Source of the DNA: Streptococcus mitis
GTDB lineage: Bacteria; Bacillota; Bacilli; Lactobacillales; Streptococcaceae
DNA: 64,000 nt
Assembly: GCF_946190275.1 (NCBI RefSeq)
Contig: NZ_CAMHZQ010000002.1
Location: 62,001 to 126,000, forward strand
Reading direction: 5' to 3'
Shown here in pieces: positions 29,745-38,142 of this stretch. Within the stretch, counting starts at the first letter, position 1; every line of letters begins with the position of its first letter. Under the pieces are notes generated by a model. That model did not search any database, had not been told where the DNA came from, and saw nothing but the letters and a program-made list of their open reading frames with translations. The position numbers and the translations under genes were made by a program.

Positions 29745-30408
29745 CTTTTAAAATATACCCAACACTGCGCAAGGTTTGCAAATTCTCTGCAAAAGTGGTT
29801 CCTTTTAATTTCTTACGGACTTTTGAAACATAGACTTCGACAACTGAAATCGTTGTGTCACTATCAAATCCCCATAGACGATCAAAAATCTGAGTCTTAG
29901 GCAAAATAACATTTTGATTTTGAAGGAAATAAACCAGTAAATCAAACTCTTTCCCCAGCAATTCGACAGGAGTATCTTCGACTTTGACGGTATTGGTTGA
30001 CAAATTAACTACAATATTTCCATAAGTCAAGGTGTTTTCATTAAACTTGCCTGAACGTTTGAGAAGCGCTTGAATCCGCATTTTGAGTTCTTCTAGGTAG
30101 AAAGGTTTGGTCAGATAGTCATCCGCTCCCAGTTCAAATCCATGTCCCTTGTCATCCAAACTTTCCTTGGCAGTCATGATCAGAACTGGTGTCGTAATTC
30201 CTTTTTCACGTAATTCTTTCAAGACTTGGAAGCCATTTTTTTCAGGCAACATCAAATCGAGCAAAATCAAGTCATAGACGCCACTTTCGGCTTCGTAGAG
30301 ACCTTCTTCCCCATCAAATACCTGCATGACATCCGCAAAATCGTCTAAAAAGTCAAATACTGAATTTGACAGGCCTAGATCATCCTCAACCAATAAGATT
30401 TTTATCAT
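29734..30408 (-). CDS. ciaR: Response regulator CiaR
   Basis: 224 residues of the OmpR/PhoB class. The receiver domain has the acidic pair in LLVEDDLG (8-10), phospho-acceptor D51 in [10 protein letters not shown] and Lys in DDYLTKPF. The winged-helix domain ends [13 protein letters not shown]...LRSVGYIL. The ATG at 30408 is chosen for its RBS GGAGGAG; an upstream in-frame extension runs into the promoter and the BOX repeat. The promoter carries a probable CiaR box, implying autoregulation. Confidence 0.97.
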   Translation of the reverse strand: MIKILLVEDDLGLSNSVFDFLDDFADVMQVFDGEEGLYEAESGVYDLILLDLMLPEKNGFQVLKELREKGITTPVLIMTAKESLDDKGHGFELGADDYLTKPFYLEELKMRIQALLKRSGKFNENTLTYGNIVVNLSTNTVKVEDTPVELLGKEFDLLVYFLQNQNVILPKTQIFDRLWGFDSDTTISVVEVYVSKVRKKLKGTTFAENLQTLRSVGYILKDVQ

Positions 30409-30432
30409 GAGAAACTCCTCCTTATTAAAACC

Positions 30433-30465
30433 ATTATACCAAATTTGCCTTAAAAAAAACTCAAC
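30433..30465 (-). promoter_or_regulatory. ciaR promoter with candidate CiaR box
   Basis: Minus strand: GTTGAG (30465-30460), five T, TTTAAG (30454-30449), 10 nt, then -10 TATAAT (30438-30433). This fits the known CiaR layout of a direct TTTAAG-like repeat with 5-nt spacing about 10 bp before the -10; the distal half is degenerate. Confidence 0.65.
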
Positions 30466-30476
30466 TCTCCGCATTT

Positions 30477-30584
30477 TATACTCAATGAAAATCAAAGAGC
30501 AAACTAGAAAGCTAGCCGTAGGCTGTACTTGAGTACGGTAAGGCGACGCTGACGTGGTTTGAATTTGATTTTCGAAGAGTATTA
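30477..30584 (-). repeat. BOX element (boxA-boxC, no boxB) upstream of ciaRH
   Basis: Plus strand begins TATACTCAATGAAAATC (boxC end), runs through AAGGCGACGCTGACG, the known boxA core, and ends TTTTCGAAGAGTATTA. It ends only about 12 bp upstream of the candidate CiaR box. Confidence 0.9.
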
Positions 30585-30622
30585 CATGAGATAGCTGAGT
30601 TTTCTTTTTATTTTAGGCTCAT

Positions 30623-33169
30623 TTATGCATTTCCGTATTGAAGAACGACTGCTTCCACTGCAGCTTTTTCACGGTTAATCAAGTCAACACGCGCTGCAAT
30701 TTCCTTGATTCCCATACCGATGTTACGGCTAAGAGCAAGGTCAGAAAGTTGCGGTTCAAAGAATTCCTTGTACTCTGCCAAGCGTTGCTGAGTCTTAAAT
30801 ACATGAGCGGGAAGGATAACAAAGCTATCAAAGCTCATATCTCCACCAAGAGCTGCCTTAATCCAAGCCCAGTTTTCACGCGCCCAAGACCAAGCTGTTT
30901 CCTGAGTTGCTTGGTGAGCTAGGAATTGGTAATACCAAGCAGACAAGTCCTGCGGTTTGACCACAAATTTGTCCTTCCAAGAAGCAATCAAGGTTTGGAT
31001 ATTGTCCGCATCTTTACTATAGGCAAGAGCAGCTGCCAACTGACGTTTAAAGACAGCATCTGTTGCATGAGTATAAGTATCAAGATAAAGTGCTAACAAG
31101 TCTTTGGTCTCATGATGTTTCATCTCATTGATCAGAACTTGTGAGCGAATAGCTGCTGGAAGTCCTGCAAGATTATCCTTGTGAGCTGCGAAGATTTGGC
31201 TAGCGACTTGACTAGCTTCTGCATCATTTGAGCGAATCATCATAGAGACAGCCAACTGACGAACCAATTCATCCTCATCTGATTCGCCATCTTTAGCTTC
31301 AAAACCAAGACGGTCATAATTATGACGAGCCAATTTAGCAACCAAGGCTTTGAAGGCTCTTTCAGCTTCTGTTCCTTCATCGATAAAGCGCTCAAGAGCA
31401 GAAATTACTTCAGAAACAGCTGAAACGACAAGGTAAGATTCTTCCTTAGCAAGTTTATCAAGGACTGGAAGCAAGTCTGCATAAGAAATGTGCCCTGCTT
31501 CAGCAAGCAAACGACGTTCTTGGACGATTTGCAATTTGCTTGTGTTATCAAGATCAACTAGGTCAGCAAGAACAGCATCTAACAAGTCTCCTTGATAGTC
31601 TGTAATGTAGTGGGCTGTATTTTCTGTGTTGAGACGAAGAGCTCCGTCATTTTCAGCAAGAAGAGCTGCGTAGCCAGAAATTTCGATACTTTCAGTTTCA
31701 AGTGTATCAGGCAAGCCTTTCCAGTTGCTATTGAGTGGCACAACCCAGAGACGGTTCTTGTCTTCGTGCTCACCGATGAAGAATTGTTTTTGTGAAATCT
31801 TCAAAACATCATTTTCAACTTTGACAGTAAGAACTGGGTAACCAGGCTGTTCCAACCAAGAATCCATGAAGGCTGCGACATCACGTCCTGACGCTTGACC
31901 AAGGGCATCCCAAAGGTCACTACCAATGGTGTTGCTGTATTGGTGTTTTTCAAAGTAAGCATGCAAACCTTTGGCAAAATCGGCATCACCTAGCCAACGA
32001 CGAAGCATGTGCATGAGACGGCTTCCTTTGGCATAGACGATAGCACCATCAAAGAGCGTATTGATTTCATCTGGGTGTTTGACTTCGACGTGGACAGACT
32101 GAACACCATCAGTCGCGTCACGTTCAAGAGCAAGAGGTACTCCACCTGTTTGGAAATCTTCAAAGATATTCCAGCTTGGTTCAATGGCATCCACACAGAC
32201 GTACTCCATCATGTTAGCGAAGCTTTCATTGAGCCAAAGGTCATCCCACCATTTCATAGTAACGAGGTTGCCAAACCATTGGTGAGCCAACTCATGTGCC
32301 ACAACAAGGGCAACTTGTTGACGGCTGGCAAAGGTTGAGTTCTCATCGACAACCAAGTAAACTTCACGGTAGGTCACAAGACCCCAGTTTTCCATAGCTC
32401 CAGCTGAGAAGTCAGGAAGGGCGATGTGGAGAGATTGAGGGATTGGGTACTTAACTCCATAGTAATCTTCGTAAAACTCGATTGAGCGAACAGCGATATC
32501 CAGTGAGAAATCAAGGTTAGATAGTGGGTGGGCTTTGGTTGAGTAGACACCTACAAGGGTACCGTTTTTAGTTTTAGCCGTCACACCTTGCAAATCACCC
32601 GCAGCAAAGGCTAACAAGTAAGAAGACATGCGAGGTGTTGTCTCAAACTTCCAGATACCTGTTTCCTTACGGTTTTCAACATCGATTTCTGGCATGTTAG
32701 ACAAGGCCAATTCACCTTCTGCTTGGTCAAAACGTAGAGAGAGGTCAAAAGTTGCTTTAGCTTCAGGCTCATCCACACATGGGAAGGCTTCACGCGCAAA
32801 ATGGCTCTCAAACTGAGTAGACAAGACTTCCTTCTTGACTCCATCAACTGTGTAGTAAGATGGATAAATCCCTGTCATGTTATCTGTGATTTTACCAGAA
32901 AAGGCGATAACCACTTCAACTTGACCAGCCTCAGCTAATTCAATATGAAGAGCTTCATTGTCATGATCAACTGTGAATGTGCGAGCTTCCCCTGCAACTT
33001 CTACAGTGGCGATTCCCAAGTCTTTTTGGTGAAGGGAAATACGGTCACTCTGTGCTTGACCAGTGATGGTCACCTTCCCTGAAAACGTCTTGGTCTCACG
33101 ACTCAAGTCTAAAAATAAATCATAATGTTCAGGAACAAATTGCTTAATAAAATGTTCAACTGCTTGCAT
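30623..33169 (-). CDS. pepN: Aminopeptidase N (M1 metallopeptidase)
   Basis: 848 residues. The M1 exopeptidase motif GAMENWGLV lies near 258 and the zinc site HELAHQWFGNLVTMKWW near 290, with the third ligand Glu in LNESFANMMEY. The N-terminal beta-saddle and the long C-terminal helical domain (ERAP1-like) are present. It is a cytosolic broad-specificity aminopeptidase; no signal peptide is seen. RBS AGGAG lies 9 nt before the ATG, with an extended -10 at 33221-33229. Monocistronic. Confidence 0.97.
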   Translation of the reverse strand: MQAVEHFIKQFVPEHYDLFLDLSRETKTFSGKVTITGQAQSDRISLHQKDLGIATVEVAGEARTFTVDHDNEALHIELAEAGQVEVVIAFSGKITDNMTGIYPSYYTVDGVKKEVLSTQFESHFAREAFPCVDEPEAKATFDLSLRFDQAEGELALSNMPEIDVENRKETGIWKFETTPRMSSYLLAFAAGDLQGVTAKTKNGTLVGVYSTKAHPLSNLDFSLDIAVRSIEFYEDYYGVKYPIPQSLHIALPDFSAGAMENWGLVTYREVYLVVDENSTFASRQQVALVVAHELAHQWFGNLVTMKWWDDLWLNESFANMMEYVCVDAIEPSWNIFEDFQTGGVPLALERDATDGVQSVHVEVKHPDEINTLFDGAIVYAKGSRLMHMLRRWLGDADFAKGLHAYFEKHQYSNTIGSDLWDALGQASGRDVAAFMDSWLEQPGYPVLTVKVENDVLKISQKQFFIGEHEDKNRLWVVPLNSNWKGLPDTLETESIEISGYAALLAENDGALRLNTENTAHYITDYQGDLLDAVLADLVDLDNTSKLQIVQERRLLAEAGHISYADLLPVLDKLAKEESYLVVSAVSEVISALERFIDEGTEAERAFKALVAKLARHNYDRLGFEAKDGESDEDELVRQLAVSMMIRSNDAEASQVASQIFAAHKDNLAGLPAAIRSQVLINEMKHHETKDLLALYLDTYTHATDAVFKRQLAAALAYSKDADNIQTLIASWKDKFVVKPQDLSAWYYQFLAHQATQETAWSWARENWAWIKAALGGDMSFDSFVILPAHVFKTQQRLAEYKEFFEPQLSDLALSRNIGMGIKEIAARVDLINREKAAVEAVVLQYGNA

Positions 33170-33187
33170 AGTTTTCTCCTATCTAAG

Positions 33188-33229
33188 TTTAAGAGCTAAA
33201 GCTCTTCTTCAAACAAACTTATTATATCA
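33188..33229 (-). promoter_or_regulatory. pepN promoter and leader hairpin
   Basis: Extended -10 TGATATAAT (33221-33229, minus strand). The leader contains AAGAGCT-TT-AGCTCTT (about 33189-33205), a perfect small hairpin close to the RBS. Confidence 0.55.
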
Positions 33230-33254
33230 TGTTTTGCTTGAGAAAAAAGGATTG

Positions 33255-33286
33255 GACGGGTGATTTCCAAAACTTTCTTCCGTCTA
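33255..33286 (-). terminator. Probable terminator after the ASCH gene
   Basis: GACGG and CCGTC enclose a 20-nt loop; on the minus strand CCAATCCTTTTTTC follows. The stem is short, so this is moderate support. Confidence 0.4.
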
Positions 33287-33291
33287 ACAGT

Positions 33292-33732
33292 CTACAGTGG
33301 GTAGACCTTGCGAAATTCTTCTAAAACAACCTTGCTTTCAGGTGTAAAAGTCAGTCCTGCTTCTCTCAGCCACTCGGCGAAACAATCCTCATGAACCTGA
33401 CACCAATAGGCTAGGGATTTGTCACCTTCCCCTTCCTTAAAGGCATGTTGAGCAGAAACTTGATTGAAGGCCTGGACAGAAACCTTTGTAATTTCGACAA
33501 TACAGACAGCCTGATTTTGACTATCCAAAATGACATCAAAAGTTCCTTCTTGCGGAAGGGGCTCATCTTCTAGTGCGTAGAGATCGTAGGCTGAAGCTGT
33601 TGCAGTCTTTTCGCCTCTTAAAACCAAATCTGCTAAAAGTTCTGGTTCCACTCCAAAAGCCCAAGCATCGATTTCATCTCCTATAGAGGGGTTAATTTTC
33701 TTGTATGCATTCCACATTTCTTGCGGTGTCAT
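33292..33732 (-). CDS. ASCH domain protein
   Basis: 146 residues. The ASCH fold is indicated by WAFGVEPELLADLVLRGEKTATAS (split: AFGVEPELLADLVLRGEKT then ATAS) near 25-48, DVILDSQNQAVCIVEITKV and the C-terminal DLSYWCQVHEDCFAE-like segment (LAYWCQVHEDCF). ASCH proteins bind RNA or hydrolyse acylated cytidines in characterised cases; which applies here is unknown. Its ATG overlaps the end of the PEP-barrel gene by 4 bp, indicating coupled translation. Last gene of the DUF2829-SDR operon. Confidence 0.85.
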   Translation of the reverse strand: MTPQEMWNAYKKINPSIGDEIDAWAFGVEPELLADLVLRGEKTATASAYDLYALEDEPLPQEGTFDVILDSQNQAVCIVEITKVSVQAFNQVSAQHAFKEGEGDKSLAYWCQVHEDCFAEWLREAGLTFTPESKVVLEEFRKVYPL

Positions 33733-34580
33733 GGGTTGCTCCTTTGTAATTTTTTACTTACTTCTTTTACACGTTTGAGGTGGTCTGGATGGTCAATCTC
33801 TAAATTAAAAATCTCTGGAATAGAACTGTAGTGAATAATGCACTTGATACCCATCTGATTCATTTTTTGTATGAAAGAATCATTCAGATAGCCTGCTAAA
33901 ACAAAGTCAATCTTTTTCATCCTTGCTTTATCCTGCATCTGTCTTAGCATATCTAACATTATTGGACTTTCCATATCATGCCATTGACTGTTTCTCACAG
34001 TCGCAAAAATAAAAGAAGTCAAATCATTCATTCCAACTACAATCTTTGAAATGCCCGTTTCCAGTATCCTATCCAAGTCAAAATACGCTGACGGTAATTC
34101 AATCATCGTGCCGATTTTCCCAGTAAAACCATACTCACGCAATACTGTAATAGCTTGCTTTAACTGCTCAGCATCATTGACAAAAGGAAAGATAACAGAT
34201 AGATTGGGATTGTTTTGATGAACTTCTGTAACGACATGTGCTTCAGCCTGAAATTCATCCGGACACGCCAGTAAACGCCTCGTTCCTCTATATCCAAATA
34301 AGGGATGATTTTCATCAAAATACTCTTTAGTCCCCTTTAAACAATTAGCTTCTGTATTCGTTAATTCAGAAAAACGATACCAAACTTCTTCATCTGAGTA
34401 CAGGGAGCATATAGTCTCTAGATAATCTTTTACAAATTGCTGACAACTTGCTAATATGATGTTTTGATTAAGCTCTCTCAACAAATATTCCCCACGAATC
34501 ATGCCAACATGATGAAATAGTTGTGGGTAAACTTTTTCATCAAGTTTTTCGCCACTAAGAGCAAGTTGGTTTTTCATCAT
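33729..34580 (-). CDS. Orphan PEP-synthase/PPDK C-terminal TIM-barrel protein
   Basis: 283 residues. HPLFGYRGTRRLL (near 93-105) matches the PMIGFRGASR motif of PEP synthase, and KIVVGMNDLTSF matches its GTNDLTQ motif, so this is the PEP/pyruvate-binding barrel. The swivelling phosphohistidine domain and the ATP-grasp domain are absent. The active-site Cys block (ICGE in the family) reads VLAGY here, so normal catalysis is unlikely. Such stand-alone barrels are annotated PEP-binding proteins; a role is not established. It starts inside the end of the broken Nudix gene and overlaps the ASCH gene. Confidence 0.75.
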   Translation of the reverse strand: MMKNQLALSGEKLDEKVYPQLFHHVGMIRGEYLLRELNQNIILASCQQFVKDYLETICSLYSDEEVWYRFSELTNTEANCLKGTKEYFDENHPLFGYRGTRRLLACPDEFQAEAHVVTEVHQNNPNLSVIFPFVNDAEQLKQAITVLREYGFTGKIGTMIELPSAYFDLDRILETGISKIVVGMNDLTSFIFATVRNSQWHDMESPIMLDMLRQMQDKARMKKIDFVLAGYLNDSFIQKMNQMGIKCIIHYSSIPEIFNLEIDHPDHLKRVKEVSKKLQRSNP

Positions 34581-34872
34581 TCACCTTCCAATTCATGCAA
34601 GAAGTCTTGTACAGTTCTGGAAATCCTAATAATTATGCTTTGACCTTCAAGACCAGTGACGGTGCATTTTCTTTGGAATAACTTCTAACAGTAAATCCCG
34701 TCTCTTCCAAAACTTCTCTAATCAGCGTTTCCATCAGTCCTTCACCAAGTTACTGACTGCCTCCAGGTAGATCATACCTATGTTGATAAGGGCCTCTCGT
34801 TTTTTCAATGCGGAGTAACTTCCCATTTTCAAAGCAAACAGCGTAGACTCCAAAGTGTCTTTTGATTTCCAT
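34577..34872 (-). pseudogene. Broken Nudix hydrolase gene
   Basis: The minus strand reads MEIKRHFGVYAVCFENGK..., YDLPGGSQ, then a TAA stop, then LGEGLMETLIREVLEETGF. The Nudix box is thus complete except for a nonsense codon, most simply CAA to TAA. After KVKA another stop follows and a shifted frame gives VQDFLHELEGE and TGA at 34577, which looks like the original C-terminus joined across an internal deletion. Start ATG at 34872, 10 bp after the SDR stop. It lies between intact operon genes and is clearly decayed. Confidence 0.8.
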
Positions 34873-34882
34873 CCAACTCCTC

Positions 34883-35581
34883 CTACTTCAACGACCAGCC
34901 ACCATCTATTGTCAACATTTGTCCCTGCATGGCAGATGCCTTTCCACTGGCCAAAAAGAGACTGACTGCTGCTACTTCCTCTGGCACGATCCAGCGTTTG
35001 ATTGGTGTTTCACTCGCCACCCAGTCTGCTAAGCCACCTGGTTCAAAGTCGGCAGCGGTCATAGCTGTCTTGACTGCTCCTGGAGCAAGCCCAAAGACCT
35101 GAATCCCAGCTTCTGCATAGTTTAGAGCTAGCTGTTTGGTGAAGCCAGCCAAGGCATGCTTCGAGGAAGTATAGGCGTGTCCACCGCCACCTGCTAGGCT
35201 AGAAGCAATGGAGCACATATTGATAATGATTCCTTTTTTATTCTCCAGCATTTGTGTCAAATAATGCCGAGTCAACTCAACAGGAGTCACATAGTTGATT
35301 TCAAAAATCTCTTGAATTTCCTGCGCTGTTTGTTCCAACAGTGGTTTGTAAGCATCCAAAACTCCAGCAGTATTGCACAAAACATCAACCTGAGGACACC
35401 AGCTAAAAATTGGCTCCAAGTCCAAGGTCAAATCTCTCTGTAAAAAGTAGAAATCACCATCTAAAACTGGATTTTCACCTTGGTCAACTCCGTAAACTTG
35501 ATAGCCCTTCTCTAAAAAGAGGCGAGCTTGAGCCAATCCGATACCTGAACTCACTCCTGTAATGAGTACACGTTTAGTCAT
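34883..35581 (-). CDS. Short-chain dehydrogenase/reductase (FabG-like)
   Basis: 232 residues. The cofactor loop is TGVSSGIGLAQA (8-19), the NAG-like motif is NTAGVLD, the catalytic Ser lies in MCSIASS and YxxxK in AYTSSKHAL (near 138-146). The C-terminus QGQMLTIDGGW is typical. NAD(P)-dependent oxidoreductase; substrate unknown, and the operon gives no clear clue. Its ATG overlaps the DUF2829 gene by 8 bp, so the two are co-translated. Confidence 0.92.
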   Translation of the reverse strand: MTKRVLITGVSSGIGLAQARLFLEKGYQVYGVDQGENPVLDGDFYFLQRDLTLDLEPIFSWCPQVDVLCNTAGVLDAYKPLLEQTAQEIQEIFEINYVTPVELTRHYLTQMLENKKGIIINMCSIASSLAGGGGHAYTSSKHALAGFTKQLALNYAEAGIQVFGLAPGAVKTAMTAADFEPGGLADWVASETPIKRWIVPEEVAAVSLFLASGKASAMQGQMLTIDGGWSLK

Positions 35582-35810
35582 GCACTTCTACCCAATCCGT
35601 CGCCAAAACATCACAAGGTGTCGGGCTCCACATGGAAAAACCTTCTCCCTCTCCAGACACGTTGATTAGGAAATAGGGTGTCACTTCAAGTGCAATCCCG
35701 TTTTGTTCAATGGTGTCAAAAAGTTGGACATAGTTTTCAGCACCTCCCCAACCAGTACGTACATATTTTTTCTTAGCCTTTAACCCAGGCAGAATTTCTT
35801 CAAATGTCAT
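35574..35810 (-). CDS. DUF2829 (Tad2-fold) family protein
   Basis: 78 residues. MTFEEILPGLKAKKKYVRTGW and PTPCDVLATDWVEV match the DUF2829 pattern (basic-GW near the N-terminus, S/TxxDxLAxDW at the C-terminus). Phage members of this family act as Thoeris anti-defence protein 2, sequestering a cyclic ADP-ribose signal. A chromosomal copy in a metabolic operon may bind another nucleotide ligand; this is inference. The ATG at 35810 has RBS GGAG 6 nt upstream. First gene of the operon with SDR, broken Nudix, PEP barrel and ASCH. Confidence 0.8.
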   Translation of the reverse strand: MTFEEILPGLKAKKKYVRTGWGGAENYVQLFDTIEQNGIALEVTPYFLINVSGEGEGFSMWSPTPCDVLATDWVEVHD

Positions 35811-35833
35811 GTTTTTCTCCTTTAATATCAATA

Positions 35834-35884
35834 ATTCTCCCCTTCATTATAACAAAAAAACCGCTTTGCAACGGCTTTTTGACT
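35834..35884 (-). repeat. Fused terminator-promoter module, copy 1
   Basis: Minus strand: AAAAAGCCG-TTGCAAAG-CGGTTTTTTT (35854-35880, terminator of the aldo/keto reductase gene) runs directly into TGTTATAAT (35846-35854, promoter of the DUF2829 operon). Nearly identical to 36863-36912. Confidence 0.8.
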
Positions 35885-35909
35885 GTGATTTATTTACATC
35901 TGCTTCTAC

Positions 35910-36836
35910 TTACGGCAAATTATTCCCTGCTGCAAGATAAATTTCATACCATTCTTTTCTTGTTAAGCTAAAGTTTCCCGCTTGGCTAACTTCTCTCAAG
36001 TGCTTAGGATTTGTTGTACCTACGACTGCCTGCATTTTTGCTGGATAACGCAATATCCAAGAAATGGCAATAGTTGAAGAGGTTACTCCATATTTAATAG
36101 CTAAACGATCAAGTACTTGATTTAAAGCTTGGAATTTCTCATTTCCAACAAAATTCCCTTTAAAATACCCGAATTGTAAGACAGACCATGCTTGAATGAC
36201 CACATCGTGTAATTTACAATATTCAAAAATGCTGCCATCTCGCATAGCTGCTTGACTATCTTCCATATTAACATGAAAACCTGATTCGAATCCTGGAGTA
36301 AAAGCCGCACTCAATTGTAGCTGATTAACAGCTAACGGCTGCTTGACATCTTTTTTAAGCAACTCCATCATCATAGGATTTTGATTAGAAACTCCAAAAT
36401 CTCGAACCTTACCTTGTTTATAAAGAAGATCAAAGGCTTCTGCTACTTGGTCAGATTCCATCAAAGCATCTGGTCGATGAAGGAGCAAGCTATCTAGATG
36501 ATCAATCTTCAATCTTTGCAAAATTCCGTCAACTGATTTTATAATATAGTCCTTAGAAAAATCAAAATAGGTAAATTCTTCAATGCGAATGCCACATTTT
36601 GACTGAATCCACATCTCTTCTCTTAAATCTGGACGATTTTTTAGGACAAGACCTAACAGTTCTTCACAACGACCACGACCATATATATCAGCCAAGTCAA
36701 AAGCATTGATTCCAACAGAAAGTGCTGTTTCTACAAGCTCTTCAACTTCTTTTACAGACTTATCTTCTATTCTCATCATTCCGAGAACAATTTCTGATAA
36801 TTCTTTGTCATCTTGACCAAGAGTTATGTATCTCAT
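35910..36836 (-). CDS. Aldo/keto reductase
   Basis: 308 residues with the AKR barrel. Catalytic tetrad positions are visible: Asp and Tyr in AFDLADIYGRG (near 49-59), Lys in IQSKCGIR (near 80) and His in LLLHRPDALM (near 117). The cofactor-end segment YPAKMQAVVGTTNPKHLREV lies near 270. It resembles YdhF-type oxidoreductases. The ATG at 36836 follows GGAG and is preferred to a TTG one codon earlier. The gene is flanked on both sides by the same ~50-bp terminator-promoter module, which suggests insertion or local duplication. Confidence 0.9.
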   Translation of the reverse strand: MRYITLGQDDKELSEIVLGMMRIEDKSVKEVEELVETALSVGINAFDLADIYGRGRCEELLGLVLKNRPDLREEMWIQSKCGIRIEEFTYFDFSKDYIIKSVDGILQRLKIDHLDSLLLHRPDALMESDQVAEAFDLLYKQGKVRDFGVSNQNPMMMELLKKDVKQPLAVNQLQLSAAFTPGFESGFHVNMEDSQAAMRDGSIFEYCKLHDVVIQAWSVLQFGYFKGNFVGNEKFQALNQVLDRLAIKYGVTSSTIAISWILRYPAKMQAVVGTTNPKHLREVSQAGNFSLTRKEWYEIYLAAGNNLP

Positions 36837-36862
36837 CAAATTTTTCTCCTTAAATTTCTAAC

Positions 36863-36912
36863 ATTCTTCCCTTCATTATAACAAAAAACCGCTTTGCAAC
36901 GGCTTTTTGACT
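36863..36912 (-). repeat. Fused terminator-promoter module, copy 2
   Basis: Differs from 35834-35884 by one A in the tract and one base near the left end. Terminates the DUF1129-like gene and supplies -10 TATAAT (36875-36880) to the aldo/keto reductase gene. Confidence 0.8.
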
Positions 36913-37726
36913 ATATTTCACTCCATTTTATCTTCTTAAACCCACGGAACAAGAGAAAAATGCCAATAAAAAGAACAGCTAAAGGAATAATCTTTGTAAG
37001 AAAAACATTTGAAATTCCCATCCACTCATAGTAACGAAGCAGAGAACCTACCACAAGATGGGCAATAATCATACTAACAAATGGACGAAAGACCGCTTCT
37101 TTCCAATTCCAAATACTGATGACTAGGGAAATCGTAAAGACAGACAAACTATCCCAGGGAGCAGGAAGATAAAATGCTCCTTCTTGTACAAAACTTCCTA
37201 TTCCTACATATCCCAGAACAACTAGCAGAACAAGAATCCCAACGACAATATAGGTGCCAATTTTCATTTTAGGAGAATCTTGGACTAAGCCCCAACGTAA
37301 GATTGTGGCTACAAGCCCAAATCCGACCAGAAAAAGAAGAAGTTGCCCTAAAAAAGTAAGCAAATTGACTGTTAAGAGAGGACCTTTAGAAAAATCACCC
37401 AGTAGATGATAGTAGCGTAATATCGCTAGGACAAAAATTGGTGTTAAAAGGGACTCCTTGATAGAACTGCGTGGTGCTTCCTTGAGAATCTCTTTCATTA
37501 TTTTTTTAGGATTCTTACCTAGATAATCCTCTGCACTCATGCCATCTCGTTCTGCTTCTGAGAAATCTAACATCATCAAATAAATCTGCTCTCTGAGATA
37601 GTCCTCATCATAGAGAAATCCAGCAAGATTAAAACTATCCCACAGCTCCTCAAAATACTGCTGATTCTCCTCAGAAAACTCATGCAACAAAGCGCTTGTT
37701 TCTTCATAATACTTCATTTTCTTCAT
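36911..37726 (-). CDS. PadR-associated membrane protein (DUF1129/DUF1048-like)
   Basis: 271 residues. The first ~95 residues are soluble, helical and acidic, with the SEAERDGMSAEDYLGKNPKK pattern (near 55-75) seen in proteins paired with PadR regulators. About six membrane helices follow. It begins 3 bp after the PadR gene, so the two form an operon. Such pairs resemble a regulator plus membrane effector responding to membrane stress or drugs, but no function is shown. A basic C-terminus faces the cytosol. Confidence 0.7.
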   Translation of the reverse strand: MKKMKYYEETSALLHEFSEENQQYFEELWDSFNLAGFLYDEDYLREQIYLMMLDFSEAERDGMSAEDYLGKNPKKIMKEILKEAPRSSIKESLLTPIFVLAILRYYHLLGDFSKGPLLTVNLLTFLGQLLLFLVGFGLVATILRWGLVQDSPKMKIGTYIVVGILVLLVVLGYVGIGSFVQEGAFYLPAPWDSLSVFTISLVISIWNWKEAVFRPFVSMIIAHLVVGSLLRYYEWMGISNVFLTKIIPLAVLFIGIFLLFRGFKKIKWSEI

Positions 37727-37729
37727 GGT

Positions 37730-38050
37730 TTAACCCCCATTCTTAATTCCTTCTACTTTTTGACTCAAATCGTCCCATTGTTGCCAAAAGACCGAGACAC
37801 GCTCTTCTCCTTCTTTAGTTAATGAAAAATACTTTCGATCTGGACCATCTGGCGACGGGCGCATATCGCCTCTTATCCATTGATTTTTTTCTAACTTTTG
37901 CAACAAAGGATAAATAGTTCCTGGAACAATAGTGTCAAATCCAGCCTCTCGCAAAGTTTGAACCAACTCATAACCATACCGCTCTTTTTGACCAATCATA
38001 TCCAAGACACAACCTTCAAGAACACCTTTTAATAGTTGAGTTTCCTTCAT
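37730..38050 (-). CDS. PadR-family transcriptional regulator
   Basis: 106 residues. Winged-helix pattern KGVLEGCVLDMIGQKERYGYELVQ (split: VLEGCVLDMIGQ, KERYGYELVQ), GTIYPLLQKLEKNQWI (recognition helix and wing) and RKYFSLTKEGEE are diagnostic of PadR group 2 (no long C-terminal domain). It is expected to repress its own operon until an effector binds. It is translated just before the membrane protein gene. No clear operator was identified upstream. Confidence 0.88.
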   Translation of the reverse strand: MKETQLLKGVLEGCVLDMIGQKERYGYELVQTLREAGFDTIVPGTIYPLLQKLEKNQWIRGDMRPSPDGPDRKYFSLTKEGEERVSVFWQQWDDLSQKVEGIKNGG

Positions 38051-38142
38051 CCCTACTCCCTTCTAATCTATTTTGTAATACCTACTAGTGGCTTCACCTA
38101 TAAAATACCACTTTCACACTAGTTTGTAAAGCATAATAGTCG

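Noticed and set aside
33188..33206. Hairpin before pepN as a terminator
   Set aside because: It lacks a T run and lies downstream of the pepN -10, so it is more likely a leader structure.
38051..38142. Palindromic PadR operator upstream of the PadR gene
   Set aside because: Partial CTAGT repeats are present, but no dyad good enough to claim.
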